64,000 nucleotides of DNA from Neptunicoccus sediminis (GCF_001719615.1 NZ_MDVX01000003.1:310001-374000); one strand, 5' to 3'. Shown: positions 17,479-26,017, numbered from the stretch's first letter. Made by a program: numbers and translations. The notes: generated by a model from the sequence alone, not told the origin.

Positions 17479-17822
17479 CACTCACCCGATCCGGCACATT
17501 CGCCATAAGTCTCGCCGCGGGACTGTACCTGTTCCATCCGCTCCGCCAGTTCTGCGATGGTATAGACGCCGGCTTCAAGAAGGTTCTGGTTCACCGATTG
17601 CACCCAGCGTTCGTAATAGGTCATGGTTTCAAAGGCGTCCTCGCCCATGTCCTCCAGCACGCGGCGCAATCCGTCCACGGTGAAATAACCCTTGGACGAG
17701 GTAAGCACCTGCAATGCATCCACCCGCTTTTCCCAAAGCGCAAAATCATGCTCTTCGCGGTTGATGTCTCCGGCAGGCTGTCCGCCCATATCGTGCCAGC
17801 GGTGAATTTTATCAGTTTCCAT
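17478..17822 (-). CDS. Nitrile hydratase beta subunit, N-terminal half (accessory-protein-like)
   Basis: The 114-residue helical protein starts METDKIHRWHDMGGQPAGD and has WEKRVDALQVLTSSKGYFTVDGLRRVLEDM followed by YYERWVQSVNQNLLEAGV. These match the N-terminal domain of nitrile hydratase beta, and equally the small activator proteins related to that domain. It is the first gene of the operon, followed by beta-C, alpha and a DMT permease. It may be a structural subunit, like scnB of thiocyanate hydrolase, or the cobalt-insertion activator, or both. No fourth gene for a separate activator is present. Confidence 0.82.
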   Translation of the reverse strand: METDKIHRWHDMGGQPAGDINREEHDFALWEKRVDALQVLTSSKGYFTVDGLRRVLEDMGEDAFETMTYYERWVQSVNQNLLEAGVYTIAELAERMEQVQSRGETYGECAGSGE

Positions 17823-17897
17823 GAAGATGACGTTAGGGGAGTTGGATTAGAGGGGCAAGCCACGTAACGTAGGGTCAGATAAGAACGGAGAAATGAG

Positions 17898-18788
17898 ATG
17901 ACACCGGATCGGCCGCTGGACTATATCCCGCGCATTCGCGCCTATTATCAAGCGCTTGGCTATGGTGCGCCTTATGAATGGGCCGTGCATGAAAGGGTGC
18001 CTTTCGCCCCGCTTGCCAAACCGCTGAACGCGGCGCGGATCGGGATTGTTACGACAGCAGCCCCGTTCAAGGCGGGCGCGGGCGCACAAGGGGCAGGGGC
18101 GCCCTATAATGGCGCGGCCAAGTTTTTTGAGCCTTTTGCAGCCCCCGTTAAGCCGGAACCTGTTCTTGGCATTTCCCATATCGCCTATGATCGTGTCCAT
18201 ACTTCAGCGGCGGACCAGCGCAGCTATTTCCCCTTGCAAGCGCTGCAAAAACTGGCAGATGCCAAAGAAATCGGCGCGGTTGCAGAGCGGTTTTACGGGC
18301 TTCCTACAAACCGCTCTCAAACCCGCACGCGCGAGGATGCGGCGCGGCTGGTCGGTTTTGCGCAGGAAGACGCGCTCGACGGGGTGGTGCTGGTGCCAAA
18401 TTGTCCGGTGTGCCACCAGTCGGCGGCAATCGCGGCCCACAGTCTCGAAGCCGCGGGGATTCCGAGCGTGGTCATGGGCTGTGCGCGGGATATTGTTGAA
18501 CGGGTCGGGGTGCCCAGACTGTTGTTCAGCAATTTTCCCTTAGGCAATGCAGCGGGCCTGCCGGATGATCCGGAAGCGCAACTGGAAACCGCCCGTCTTG
18601 CGGTGACGCTGCTGGCGACTGCGAAACAGCCGCGCAGCACGGTACAGTCCCCGATTGTCTGGTCGGGTGCAGCGGACTGGCAGAAGGATTATTCCAACGC
18701 CGATTTGCTGAGCGCAGAGCAAATTGCCGCGAAACGGGCGGAATTTGATCGGGTGAAAGCACAGGCGAAAATCGTTAAGGCGCAATAA
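17898..18788 (+). CDS. Glycine/sarcosine/betaine/proline reductase B-like protein
   Basis: The 296-residue soluble protein resembles the C-terminal half of GrdB/PrdB, the selenoprotein B component of anaerobic amino-acid reductases. It has DPLDYIPRIR-like N-terminal sequence, an IGIVTTAAP strand, GISHIAYDR, and a redox-like motif PNCPVCHQSAA with Cys169 and Cys172 where selenoenzymes carry selenocysteine. A GIPSVVMGC segment follows. Such cysteine homologues occur in aerobic bacteria, where the function is undefined. It is divergent from the nitrile hydratase operon with only 75 bases between the start codons, suggesting shared regulation. The family placement is moderate. Confidence 0.6.
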   Translation: MTPDRPLDYIPRIRAYYQALGYGAPYEWAVHERVPFAPLAKPLNAARIGIVTTAAPFKAGAGAQGAGAPYNGAAKFFEPFAAPVKPEPVLGISHIAYDRVHTSAADQRSYFPLQALQKLADAKEIGAVAERFYGLPTNRSQTRTREDAARLVGFAQEDALDGVVLVPNCPVCHQSAAIAAHSLEAAGIPSVVMGCARDIVERVGVPRLLFSNFPLGNAAGLPDDPEAQLETARLAVTLLATAKQPRSTVQSPIVWSGAADWQKDYSNADLLSAEQIAAKRAEFDRVKAQAKIVKAQ

Positions 18789-18804
18789 CCGGCCCCGCAA
18801 AGCA

Positions 18805-18826
18805 AAAGGCGCCCGAAGGCGCCTTT
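18805..18826. terminator. Bidirectional terminator between the GrdB-like gene and infC
   Basis: AAAGGCGCC and GGCGCCTTT form a nine-pair stem with loop CGAA. The A/T ends let it act in both directions between two convergent genes. Confidence 0.75.
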
Positions 18827-18861
18827 CAAATTCTGTTGTCACCGGAAATTGGAGTTGCCGC

Positions 18862-19413
18862 TTACTTGCTGATGGGGCCGATCATCATAATCATCTGACG
18901 ACCTTCCATCTTGGGCATGTTTTCCACTTTACCAGCCTCGGCTTCGGTCACTGCATCCGCAACACGGTGCAGCAATTCTGCGCCCAAACGCTGGTGCGCC
19001 ATTTCCCGACCGCGAAAACGCAGGGTGATCTTTACCTTGTCGCCATTGCTCAGGAATTTGAAAACATTACGCATTTTCACTTCAAAGTCGGCGTTATCCG
19101 TATTTGGACGGAATTTGACTTCCTTGACTTCGATGATCTTCTGCTTCTTGCGGGCTTCGGACTCGCGCTTTTGCTGTTCATATTTGAACTTGCCGAAATC
19201 CATGATCTTACAAACAGGCGGCTTGGCATTGGGCGAAATCTCAACCAGATCCAGCCCAGCCTGAGCAGCCAGTTCTCGACCTTTCGCGGGCGTAACAACG
19301 CCGACGTTTTCGCCTTCTGCTCCGATAAGACGGATTTCATTGGATGTAATGCGTTCATTGACGCGGGGGCCAGTGTCGCGCTGTGGTGGCGCGTGATGAG
19401 GTCTGCGGGCTAT
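18862..19413 (-). CDS. infC: Translation initiation factor IF-3 with an AUA start codon
   Basis: The reading frame gives a 183-residue IF-3. Its N-terminal domain has [18 protein letters not shown] and the [24 protein letters not shown] segment, and its C-terminal domain has [20 protein letters not shown] and [15 protein letters not shown]-3 prevents premature subunit joining and monitors start codons. No ATG, GTG or TTG lies in frame before residue 71, and a stop codon occurs two codons before position 19413. The codon at 19413 (ATA), preceded by AAAGGA at about ten bases, is therefore the best start. E. coli infC uses AUU and is autoregulated through it. rpmI and rplT are not adjacent. Confidence 0.92.
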   Translation of the reverse strand: MARRPHHAPPQRDTGPRVNERITSNEIRLIGAEGENVGVVTPAKGRELAAQAGLDLVEISPNAKPPVCKIMDFGKFKYEQQKRESEARKKQKIIEVKEVKFRPNTDNADFEVKMRNVFKFLSNGDKVKITLRFRGREMAHQRLGAELLHRVADAVTEAEAGKVENMPKMEGRQMIMMIGPISK

Positions 19414-19640
19414 CGGTTTCTAGTCCTTTGTAGCTTTAAAATGTGCTTATTATGTAGCTCTGCACTGCGAAAGGTTCAACCTCCCATTTCAGATCGGTCG
19501 GGAAATCGCAAAGCGCCGCCGGAAATAGGCGGAGTGAGCCATTTAAGTCTTGCATGCCTTGTTCAAATCCCCAAGCTGAAAAGCGCATAATTGCCACTGC
19601 CGGTTTCGTGGTGGCCTGTTACAAAGACCAAGGGATGGAA

Positions 19641-20912
19641 ATGAAAAAGATTGCTGGAATTATCGCGCTTGCGTTGGTGGTGCTGATTGCTGTGTGGGGC
19701 TTCGTTGATAAAAACGCACGGGACCGACAGGCCAGTTTCGAAGCCGCAAAGAACGAAGCCGAAACCGCGCAAGTGGCTGCCCAGACCGCAGCGCAATCGC
19801 ACACCGATGCAATGGCGCGGGCCGAAAGCGCAGGTGCCGCAGTAGAGACAGCCCAGCAGGATGTGGCCGAAAAAGAGGCCGCGGTGAAGGCGGCTGCAGA
19901 TGCGGTTGTGGCGGCTGAAGACGCAGTTGCCGCAGCCGAGGCTGCACTTCCCGCGGCCGAGAAGCTTGTTGAGACTGCAGCGCAAGCCGCCCAAACCGCC
20001 CGCGACGCGGTAAAACCGGCATCTCTGGATGGACCGGCTGCAACGCTTGAAGGGGCCAAAGCAGCCCATGCCAAGGCTCAGGACGATGTCATTGCAGCTC
20101 AGGCTGCGCTTGATCAAGCGGAGTCCGACGGTCAGGACGAACTGGCGCAGGAAGCTGTGGCCGAGCGCGAACTGAACGCCGCGCTTGCAGCGGCTGACGC
20201 ATCTGCCGGACCAGCCCAGAACGCCCGTGATGTGGCTGATCAGGCCGAAGCGAATGCCAATGCCGCCGAAGCGAAACTGGCTGACATAGAAGCCCAAGCC
20301 GGTGCCACCAACAGCACAGAGACCCAACCGGCGGTGGACGAGACTCTGCTGGATCAAACCCGTACTGCCGCAGACACTGCACGCGAAGCAGCTACAGCCA
20401 CGAAGCAAGCGCTTGATGCGGCGGTTGCCAAAGCGCAAAGCGATCAGGCTAAGGCAGAGGCCGCACGGGAACGGCTGGACGCCGCGACAGAGACCGCGCA
20501 GCGCTTCAAAGATGCCATCACCGCTGCGCAATCCGCCGTCAGCGATGCAGAGGCCGCAGCAGAACAGCGTCGCGCCGAACTGGCGCAGGCCCAGTCCGAA
20601 TATGAAACAGCGGCAGCAGCCGTTCGCAAGGCCGAGGCCGCGGCGGGTGAAGCCTCCAACGCGCAAGCGCAAGCAGAAGCTGCGCTGCAAACAGCACAAG
20701 AGGCAATCGAAGACGCCAAGGCCCGCCTGCAGGACGCCAAAGCCCAACTTGACACCGCGCAACAATCCGAAGCGGACGCACGTGCCGCAGTCGAAACGGC
20801 CCAGAGCGAGGCCGTGACCGCGCAAGAAGAAGCCACCCGGGCAGCAGAGCAGGCAGCCGCACGCCAGTCCGCCGCTGACGAGGCTAAAAGCCGTTTTGAG
20901 GCGCTCCAGTAA
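19641..20912 (+). CDS. Membrane-anchored alanine-rich coiled-coil protein
   Basis: This 423-residue protein has one N-terminal membrane helix (KKIAGIIALALVVLIAVWGFV) and then some 390 residues of Ala/Glu/Gln/Asp-rich sequence predicted to be continuous coiled coil, without recognised domains. The start at 19641 follows AAGGG; a second ATG two codons upstream is less well spaced. The protein would extend into the periplasm if the N-terminus is inside. I do not recognise the family. It is followed by a second anchored Ala-rich gene. Low-complexity composition makes homology inference unsafe. The long minus-strand frame opposite it is a composition artefact. Confidence 0.75.
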   Translation: MKKIAGIIALALVVLIAVWGFVDKNARDRQASFEAAKNEAETAQVAAQTAAQSHTDAMARAESAGAAVETAQQDVAEKEAAVKAAADAVVAAEDAVAAAEAALPAAEKLVETAAQAAQTARDAVKPASLDGPAATLEGAKAAHAKAQDDVIAAQAALDQAESDGQDELAQEAVAERELNAALAAADASAGPAQNARDVADQAEANANAAEAKLADIEAQAGATNSTETQPAVDETLLDQTRTAADTAREAATATKQALDAAVAKAQSDQAKAEAARERLDAATETAQRFKDAITAAQSAVSDAEAAAEQRRAELAQAQSEYETAAAAVRKAEAAAGEASNAQAQAEAALQTAQEAIEDAKARLQDAKAQLDTAQQSEADARAAVETAQSEAVTAQEEATRAAEQAAARQSAADEAKSRFEALQ

Positions 20913-20959
20913 CCTCCGACTCACACTAACCTGTCAGGGGTAAAAATAATCTTAATTAC

Positions 20960-20987
20960 AGAGCGGCGGCAATTTTGTCGCCGCTCT
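20960..20987 (+). terminator. Hairpin after the coiled-coil gene
   Basis: AGAGCGGCG (20960-20968) pairs with CGCCGCTCT (20979-20987) across a ten-base loop, about 50 bases after the stop. The T content downstream is weak (TGGTTT), so termination may be partial. Confidence 0.55.
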
Positions 20988-21106
20988 TGGTTTCGGCGTG
21001 TTTCAGCCTATATGCTTTTCCACCAGTAACTTAGCTCTTGTCGTTGAAGTCCTTTCCGCGCAGATGCGGGGGCGGTTCAATACTCAAGAAGAAATGGAAG
21101 AATACA

Positions 21107-21700
21107 GTGAAGAACTTATTAATCATTGGTGGTGTAATCGTTGTAGCTGCGGGGGGATTCTTGGTTTGGTCCCAGAATCAGCCAGACGATACTGTCGATG
21201 TGACGATCACGACGGAGGCTGACACAGGTGCCGACGAAACAGTGGCGGTAGAGGCCGATGTCGCCACAGATGTAGAAGAGGATGGTCAGGCAGATGCCGG
21301 AACCGCGTCTGACGCGGCGCAGACAGCAGAAACTCTGGAAGAGACCGCACAGGAGGCGGTGCAGGACATTCAGGACACGGCTGCGGCCACCATCGAGGCC
21401 GTCACAGAGGCCGCTTCGGAAGCAGTGGCTGATGTGGTAGAGTCCACGGAACAGGCTGTGGATACCGCTCCGGAGGCGGCTGCCGCTGCTGTGGAGGCTG
21501 TAAAGGATACGGCGGCTGCTACGGCTGAGGGTGCTGCGGATATGGCAGGCTCTGCTATGGAGAGCTTGAACGACACGGTAAATTCCGCAATGGAAGCCGC
21601 CAGCGAGGCGGTGGACGCAGCCCAAACGACGGATAGTGCAGGCGAAGCGGATGCAACTGTCAGAGTGGACTCTGCAGATGAGACCCAAAGCTCCAATTAA
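21107..21700 (+). CDS. Membrane-anchored acidic Ala-rich helical protein (LEA/apolipoprotein-like composition)
   Basis: With a GTG start at 21107, supported by GGAAG six bases upstream, the protein has 197 residues. It has a membrane helix (LLIIGGVIVVAAGGFLVW), then an acidic stretch rich in Asp, Glu, Thr and Val. Amphipathic Ala/Glu/Asp/Thr repeats of roughly eleven-residue period follow, such as AAAVEAVKDTAAATAEGAAD. An ATG at 21038 would add 23 residues with poor signals. No family is recognised. The composition resembles LEA-like or apolipoprotein-like surface-binding helices, which suggests an envelope or stress role, but that is inference. Confidence 0.7.
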   Translation: MKNLLIIGGVIVVAAGGFLVWSQNQPDDTVDVTITTEADTGADETVAVEADVATDVEEDGQADAGTASDAAQTAETLEETAQEAVQDIQDTAAATIEAVTEAASEAVADVVESTEQAVDTAPEAAAAAVEAVKDTAAATAEGAADMAGSAMESLNDTVNSAMEAASEAVDAAQTTDSAGEADATVRVDSADETQSSN

Positions 21701-21724
21701 GTTTCCTAAAAATTAAGTAAAATC

Positions 21725-21751
21725 GGGGCCGTTTTGCGGCCCCTTTTTTTT
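21725..21751 (+). terminator. Rho-independent terminator
   Basis: GGGGCCG and CGGCCCC form a seven-pair stem with loop TTTTG followed by eight T, 25 bases after the acidic Ala-rich gene. Confidence 0.85.
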
Positions 21752-21786
21752 GTAGCATTGAACAATTCACCCGGCGACAGATTAAA

Positions 21787-22284
21787 TTAAGGAAGTAGCA
21801 CCATTTCGCGTTCATAACGGTTTTCCTCTGTTGTTTCATCATCATAGGTGATCCGGACCGTTACAGTTCTGATCGCACCAAGCGGAAAACCCGTATAGAT
21901 TTTCTGATCATCAGCCAGTGCATTGGGATTGGACAGATCTTCGTTGCAAGTTCCTATTGGCCAGCTCTTAAAGGTTTCTTCATTATTCACCCTGTAATCT
22001 ATCGCTGTCAGCCCACAACGCCATGACAGGAGGTGCGTAAAATACAACAAATCCTGCCCATCGTATTCCCGCACCGCGATCCAGTTGCCCTTGGTCGCTG
22101 TCAGGATCGGCTTGATCTGCGCCGCACTTAGGAATTTTGCCTGCGCTGACGCAGGTTGGGGTGGGACCGATATTATGAGAGGAGATAGAAACAACACAGC
22201 AGCAACAGATGCAGGGCGGCACCAATTACGCCCGCGGGTCTTAATGGCCGTAAATTTCAGGGTGTTTGCAAAGATATTGGACAT
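21787..22284 (-). CDS. Exported hypothetical protein
   Basis: The 165-residue protein has an N-terminal basic segment and hydrophobic core (VAAVLFLSPLIISV) with a likely cleavage after PASAQA. A mature domain of about 115 residues follows, with two cysteines (WRCGL and GTCNED) that could form a disulfide. No family is recognised. Codon usage and ends look genuine, and it is convergent with the preceding operon, ending close to that operon's terminator. It is divergent from the glycosyltransferase-like gene. Confidence 0.7.
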   Translation of the reverse strand: MSNIFANTLKFTAIKTRGRNWCRPASVAAVLFLSPLIISVPPQPASAQAKFLSAAQIKPILTATKGNWIAVREYDGQDLLYFTHLLSWRCGLTAIDYRVNNEETFKSWPIGTCNEDLSNPNALADDQKIYTGFPLGAIRTVTVRITYDDETTEENRYEREMVLLP

Positions 22285-22412
22285 AGCAGGACCTCTCTAC
22301 CCTGAAACTCTGCAGTTTTGCGGCAGAGTTGCAAGAAATTTGACCTGACGGGGTTGAGTCCATTCCATTTTTTGCCCTGATTGGCTATAGGTCGGCAAAA
22401 TCAGAACGGGCA

Positions 22413-23405
22413 GTGACAGTGGCACAGGACTATAACGTTTTTGCAATCGTACAGGGCGGTCGGCTTGAATATGAAGCGGTGCTTTTTGTCGCCTCGTTCT
22501 TTCACCGGAACCCGAATTTTACCGGACGTTTGATCCTAGGGGAGCCGCAACCGTCCGAGCGTTGGGACCACGATCCACGCATCCAGAACCCACAGGTGCG
22601 CCGCCTTTTGTTGGACCTCGGAGCCGAGATTGTGCCATTCCAGAACGGGGTCTTTGGCAGCCGCTATCCAAATGGAAACAAGATCATCGGTCTGACGGCA
22701 CTGCCAGATAACGAGCCTTTCGTGTTCTTTGACACGGACACGATTTTTACCGGACGGCTGAACAACGTTCCGTTTGATTTCAACCGGCCGACCGCCTCCA
22801 TGAAACGGGAGAATACCTGGCCGGAGGTGGATCTTTATGGACCGGGTTACGGTGAGATGTGGAAATCGCTCTACGACAAATTTGATCTGGATTATGCCAG
22901 CTCGCTGGATCTGTCACAGCCGGATGAATACTGGAAGCGATACCTTTATTTCAACGCGGGGTGGTTTTTCTACAAAGACCCTGCCGAATTTGCCACCTAT
23001 TTCACCCATTACGCCAGCGAGATCGAACGCGATCCGCCATGGCAAATCGAGACGCAGCAGCTTTATCCCTGGCTGGATCAGATCGCGTTGCCGCTGGTGA
23101 TCCACAGGCTTGGCGGGGCGCGGGATACGATTCCTTCCGGCCTGCTGGATGGTTCCGTCAGCTGGCACTACCGCTATGTGCCACTGCTCTATGCGACTGC
23201 ACCGGATGAAACGGTGGAGGTTCTGGAAAAAGTGCTCGCCCCGAATCCGATCAAGAAAGTGGTGAAGGCACATGAACCGTTCCGCCGTCTGGTGTTTCAG
23301 GGGAAGGGCCGGAAGCTGCGGGATATGTTTGACCGGAATGACCTGCCGCGCAAGGAACAGGCTATCCGTCAGCGGATCAAGAAGGCGAATATGTGGTATC
23401 GCTAA
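22413..23405 (+). CDS. Glycosyltransferase-like protein (GT-A fold candidate)
   Basis: The 330-residue cytoplasmic protein has an N-terminal alpha/beta domain and a DxD-type motif, FFDTDTIF (Asp107-Thr-Asp109), following EPFVFF. This is the usual metal/nucleotide-sugar site of GT-A glycosyltransferases. An aromatic-rich centre (YFNAGWFFYKD, LYPWLDQIALP) and a basic C-terminus (KAHEPFRRLVFQGKGRKLRDMF) follow. It lacks other polysaccharide genes nearby, so acceptor and sugar are unknown. The start is a GTG at 22413 or 22419. The glycosyltransferase call rests on the DxD and fold pattern, and is moderate. Confidence 0.55.
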   Translation: MTVAQDYNVFAIVQGGRLEYEAVLFVASFFHRNPNFTGRLILGEPQPSERWDHDPRIQNPQVRRLLLDLGAEIVPFQNGVFGSRYPNGNKIIGLTALPDNEPFVFFDTDTIFTGRLNNVPFDFNRPTASMKRENTWPEVDLYGPGYGEMWKSLYDKFDLDYASSLDLSQPDEYWKRYLYFNAGWFFYKDPAEFATYFTHYASEIERDPPWQIETQQLYPWLDQIALPLVIHRLGGARDTIPSGLLDGSVSWHYRYVPLLYATAPDETVEVLEKVLAPNPIKKVVKAHEPFRRLVFQGKGRKLRDMFDRNDLPRKEQAIRQRIKKANMWYR

Positions 23406-23420
23406 CCCTGTAGAGCAGGA

Positions 23421-23738
23421 TTATTTGCTGCGGGACTGTTTCTCAACAATGCCCGATGTGCCTTCGCGACGTTCCAGCTCTTTATAAACATCTTCGAGCT
23501 TTACATCGCGGGCCGACAGCATGATCAGCAGGTGGAACAGCACATCGGCTGCTTCCTCGGTCAGTTTCTTCCGGTCCCCCTTCACCGCTTCGATTATGGC
23601 TTCTACGGATTCTTCACCGAATTTCTCGGCACATTTCTCGGGGCCCCGCGCGAACAGTTTCGCCGCGTAGGATTTCTTATCGTCAGCCCCTTTACGGGAA
23701 TCAATGGTGCGGGCCAGCCGCGTCAGTACATTTGCCAT
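23421..23738 (-). CDS. hisE: Phosphoribosyl-ATP pyrophosphatase
   Basis: This 105-residue protein removes pyrophosphate from phosphoribosyl-ATP, the second step of histidine synthesis. The MazG-like helices carry the metal-binding residues in EKFGEESVEAIIEA and LTEEAADVLFHLLIML. It is a stand-alone HisE, as is usual in alphaproteobacteria, not fused to HisI. It is the last gene of the hisA-hisF-hisE operon, five bases after hisF. Confidence 0.95.
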   Translation of the reverse strand: MANVLTRLARTIDSRKGADDKKSYAAKLFARGPEKCAEKFGEESVEAIIEAVKGDRKKLTEEAADVLFHLLIMLSARDVKLEDVYKELERREGTSGIVEKQSRSK

Positions 23739-23742
23739 GTTA

Positions 23743-24501
23743 TCAGAGCCTTACCGGTATTCCTGCGGCCTGCATGTGCTGCTTGGCCTCTTGAATTGTG
23801 AAATCGCCAAAGTGGAAAATGGATGCCGCAAGTACCGCCGATGCGCCGCCTTCCTTCACGCCGTCCACCAAATGGTCCAGCGTGCCGACACCGCCCGAAG
23901 CGATCACGGGGATGCTTACAGCGTCGGAAATAGCGCGGGTCAGGGGCAGGTTGAATCCGGCGCGGGTGCCATCGCGGTCCATGCTGGTTAACAGGATCTC
24001 TCCGGCGCCTCTGGCCGCCATGTCTTTGGCAAACTCTACTGCGTCAATTCCGGTTCCTTTGCGCCCGCCGTGGGTAAAGATTTCCCATTTTCCGGGCGAG
24101 ACGGTTTTCGCATCAATCGCCACAACAATACATTGTGAACCGAAGCGGTTGGCCGATTGTGCCACCACATCAGGATTGGCAACAGCGGCGGAGTTGAAGG
24201 AAACCTTATCTGCCCCCGCCAGCAGCAGATTGCGCACATCATCAGGGGAACGCACGCCACCGCCGATGGTCAGCGGCATAAAGCACTGTTCCGCAGTACG
24301 CCGCGCCACATCAAACATGGTGCCCCGATTTTCCACCGTGGCGGCAATGTCGAGAAAACACAATTCATCCGCGCCAGCCGCATCATAGGCTTTCGCAGAT
24401 TCCACGGGGTCGCCCGCATCTATCAGATCCACAAAGTTCACGCCTTTTACAACGCGGCCGTCTTTCACATCAAGACAGGGAATAATTCGGGTTTTAAGCA
24501 T
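23743..24501 (-). CDS. hisF: Imidazole glycerol phosphate synthase, cyclase subunit
   Basis: The 252-residue TIM barrel has catalytic Asp11 in [15 protein letters not shown] and the second acid in VAIDAKTV, with the phosphate-binding loops [10 protein letters not shown] and [14 protein letters not shown]. With HisH it forms IGP and AICAR from PRFAR using glutamine-derived ammonia. Its start overlaps the end of the small membrane-protein gene by eight bases, and hisE follows directly. Confidence 0.97.
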   Translation of the reverse strand: MLKTRIIPCLDVKDGRVVKGVNFVDLIDAGDPVESAKAYDAAGADELCFLDIAATVENRGTMFDVARRTAEQCFMPLTIGGGVRSPDDVRNLLLAGADKVSFNSAAVANPDVVAQSANRFGSQCIVVAIDAKTVSPGKWEIFTHGGRKGTGIDAVEFAKDMAARGAGEILLTSMDRDGTRAGFNLPLTRAISDAVSIPVIASGGVGTLDHLVDGVKEGGASAVLAASIFHFGDFTIQEAKQHMQAAGIPVRL

Positions 24502-24772
24502 TTCGTTTCTTCAACCAGTCAAGCGCGTACATGGTACAACCGCCGAGTAAAATCCATCCCACAAGGAACGCCCAATTGGACATGAAACCCACAGGGGTAG
24601 AGGTGTCATACAGCCAGCTGTAATCGCGTCCCCAAGCCGTGCAATTTGTGACAGTGCCATCGATATAGGCGCAGCTTCCGATCATATCCGCAATCACTGC
24701 AAAGATCGTGGTGCAGAGAAACACCATCAACGGCAGGGTGTAAAGCACGATGAGGATCTGTTTCAGCCTCAT
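24494..24772 (-). CDS. Small two-helix membrane protein between hisA and hisF
   Basis: The 92-residue protein has two membrane helices ([23 protein letters not shown] and [19 protein letters not shown]) linked by a soluble loop with two cysteines ([13 protein letters not shown]) and several aromatic residues. It starts in an ATGA overlap with hisA and its stop overlaps hisF by eight bases, so it is translated as part of the histidine operon. I do not recognise a family. A role in histidine synthesis is only suggested by position. Confidence 0.75.
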   Translation of the reverse strand: MRLKQILIVLYTLPLMVFLCTTIFAVIADMIGSCAYIDGTVTNCTAWGRDYSWLYDTSTPVGFMSNWAFLVGWILLGGCTMYALDWLKKRNA

Positions 24773-25491
24773 GCCTTCAAAAGCGCCGCCGCGTCGGCCA
24801 CATTGATCTGTCCGTCATAAAGCGCACGGCCCGAGATAGCCCCGTCCAGCGGCGCACCGCAATCCTTGAGTGCCTGAAGATCGGCCATGGACGAAACGCC
24901 ACCCGATGCAATCACAGGAATCGAGACGGCACGGGCCAGATCGGCGGTTGCCTCGACATTGGGGCCTTGCATCGCGCCGTCACGGTTGATGTCGGTGTAG
25001 ATAATCGCGGCAACGCCTGCATCTTCGAACTGGCGGGCCAGATCGGTGACGTTGACGGTGGTTTCTTCGGCCCAGCCGCGGGTCGCGACCATACCGTTAC
25101 GGGCATCTATGCCGACAGCCACATGACCGGGAAAGGCTTTGGCCGCTTCGCGTACCAGATCGGGGTTTTCCACCGCAACTGTGCCAAGAATGACCCGTTG
25201 CAGACCTTTGGACAGCCAGCCTTCGATGGTAGCCATATCGCGAATGCCACCGCCCAGTTGTGCGGGGACTTTGACAGTTTTCAGAATGTCTTCGACGGGA
25301 CGGGCATTTACCGGTTCCCCCGCAAAAGCCCCGTTCAGATCCACCAGATGCAACCAGTCGCAGCCCTGATCCACAAACGCCTGTGCTTGCGCGGCCGGAT
25401 CGTCGTTGAAAACGGTCGCCTGATCCATTTCGCCTTTGTAAAGACGCACGCAGGCGCCGTCCTTAAGATCAATCGCAGGGTATAGAATCAT
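24769..25491 (-). CDS. hisA: Phosphoribosylformimino-AICAR ribotide isomerase
   Basis: The 240-residue TIM-barrel protein catalyses the Amadori rearrangement of ProFAR to PRFAR. Catalytic aspartates are seen in [14 protein letters not shown] (residue 8) and in [10 protein letters not shown], and phosphate loops in QLGGGIRD and ASGGVSSM. The start at 25491 gives the standard N-terminus MILYPAIDL; the open frame extends 67 codons further but that sequence is not conserved. The upstream 135-base gap separates it from the opposite-strand DUF2147 gene. Confidence 0.96.
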   Translation of the reverse strand: MILYPAIDLKDGACVRLYKGEMDQATVFNDDPAAQAQAFVDQGCDWLHLVDLNGAFAGEPVNARPVEDILKTVKVPAQLGGGIRDMATIEGWLSKGLQRVILGTVAVENPDLVREAAKAFPGHVAVGIDARNGMVATRGWAEETTVNVTDLARQFEDAGVAAIIYTDINRDGAMQGPNVEATADLARAVSIPVIASGGVSSMADLQALKDCGAPLDGAISGRALYDGQINVADAAALLKA

Positions 25492-25627
25492 GGTAGGGCC
25501 TGATGTTTTGTCGTTCCGCTTTCCTCTATCCCCATAGGCGCGGAATTGCAAAGGTCCGGTTGCCCTAGGGTTTTGCTTGACCGGTGCCGGTGCTCTGCGC
25601 AGGATTGCCAAAACTAGGGAGGTTACG

Positions 25628-26017
25628 ATGAAGAAACTGGCAGTTATCGCCACACTCGCGTCGCTGGGTGCGCCGGCTTTTGCAGATGACATCTATGGCA
25701 CATGGCGCACGATTGCAGATGACAACGGAAACTCCGGCCATATTCAGGTCGGTCCATGCGGCAGCAAGATTTGCGGCGTTCTGGTCAACTCTTTTGACAG
25801 CAATGGCAAGGCGTTCAAATCTGAAAATCAGGGGCGCAAGCTGATCTGGAATATGGTAAACAAGGGCGGCGGCACCTATGGCGGTGGCAAGGTTTATTCG
25901 CCGGACCGCGACAAAACCTACTCCGGCAAACTGGTGCTGAGCGGAAACAGCCTGAACGTCAAAGGCTGCGTGCTGGGCGTGTGTCGCAGCGGCGGTACGT
26001 GGGCGCGGGTAAAATAA
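25628..26017 (+). CDS. Secreted DUF2147 protein
   Basis: The 129-residue product has a clean signal peptide ([19 protein letters not shown], cleavage about residue 19) and a DUF2147 beta-rich domain with [28 protein letters not shown], and the [16 protein letters not shown] end. Cysteines probably pair in the periplasm. The start at 25628 follows GGGAGG. DUF2147 proteins are of unknown function; they are small lipocalin-like exported proteins. It lies on the opposite strand between hisH and hisA, splitting the histidine genes into two transcription units. Confidence 0.88.
   Translation: MKKLAVIATLASLGAPAFADDIYGTWRTIADDNGNSGHIQVGPCGSKICGVLVNSFDSNGKAFKSENQGRKLIWNMVNKGGGTYGGGKVYSPDRDKTYSGKLVLSGNSLNVKGCVLGVCRSGGTWARVK

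Noticed and set aside
19563-20924. 453-residue minus-strand open frame rich in Cys, Gly and Leu
   Set aside because: It is the exact antisense of the Ala/Glu-rich coiled-coil gene; the Cys/Gly/Leu/Arg composition is what reverse-reading of such codons gives, and it has no domain pattern.
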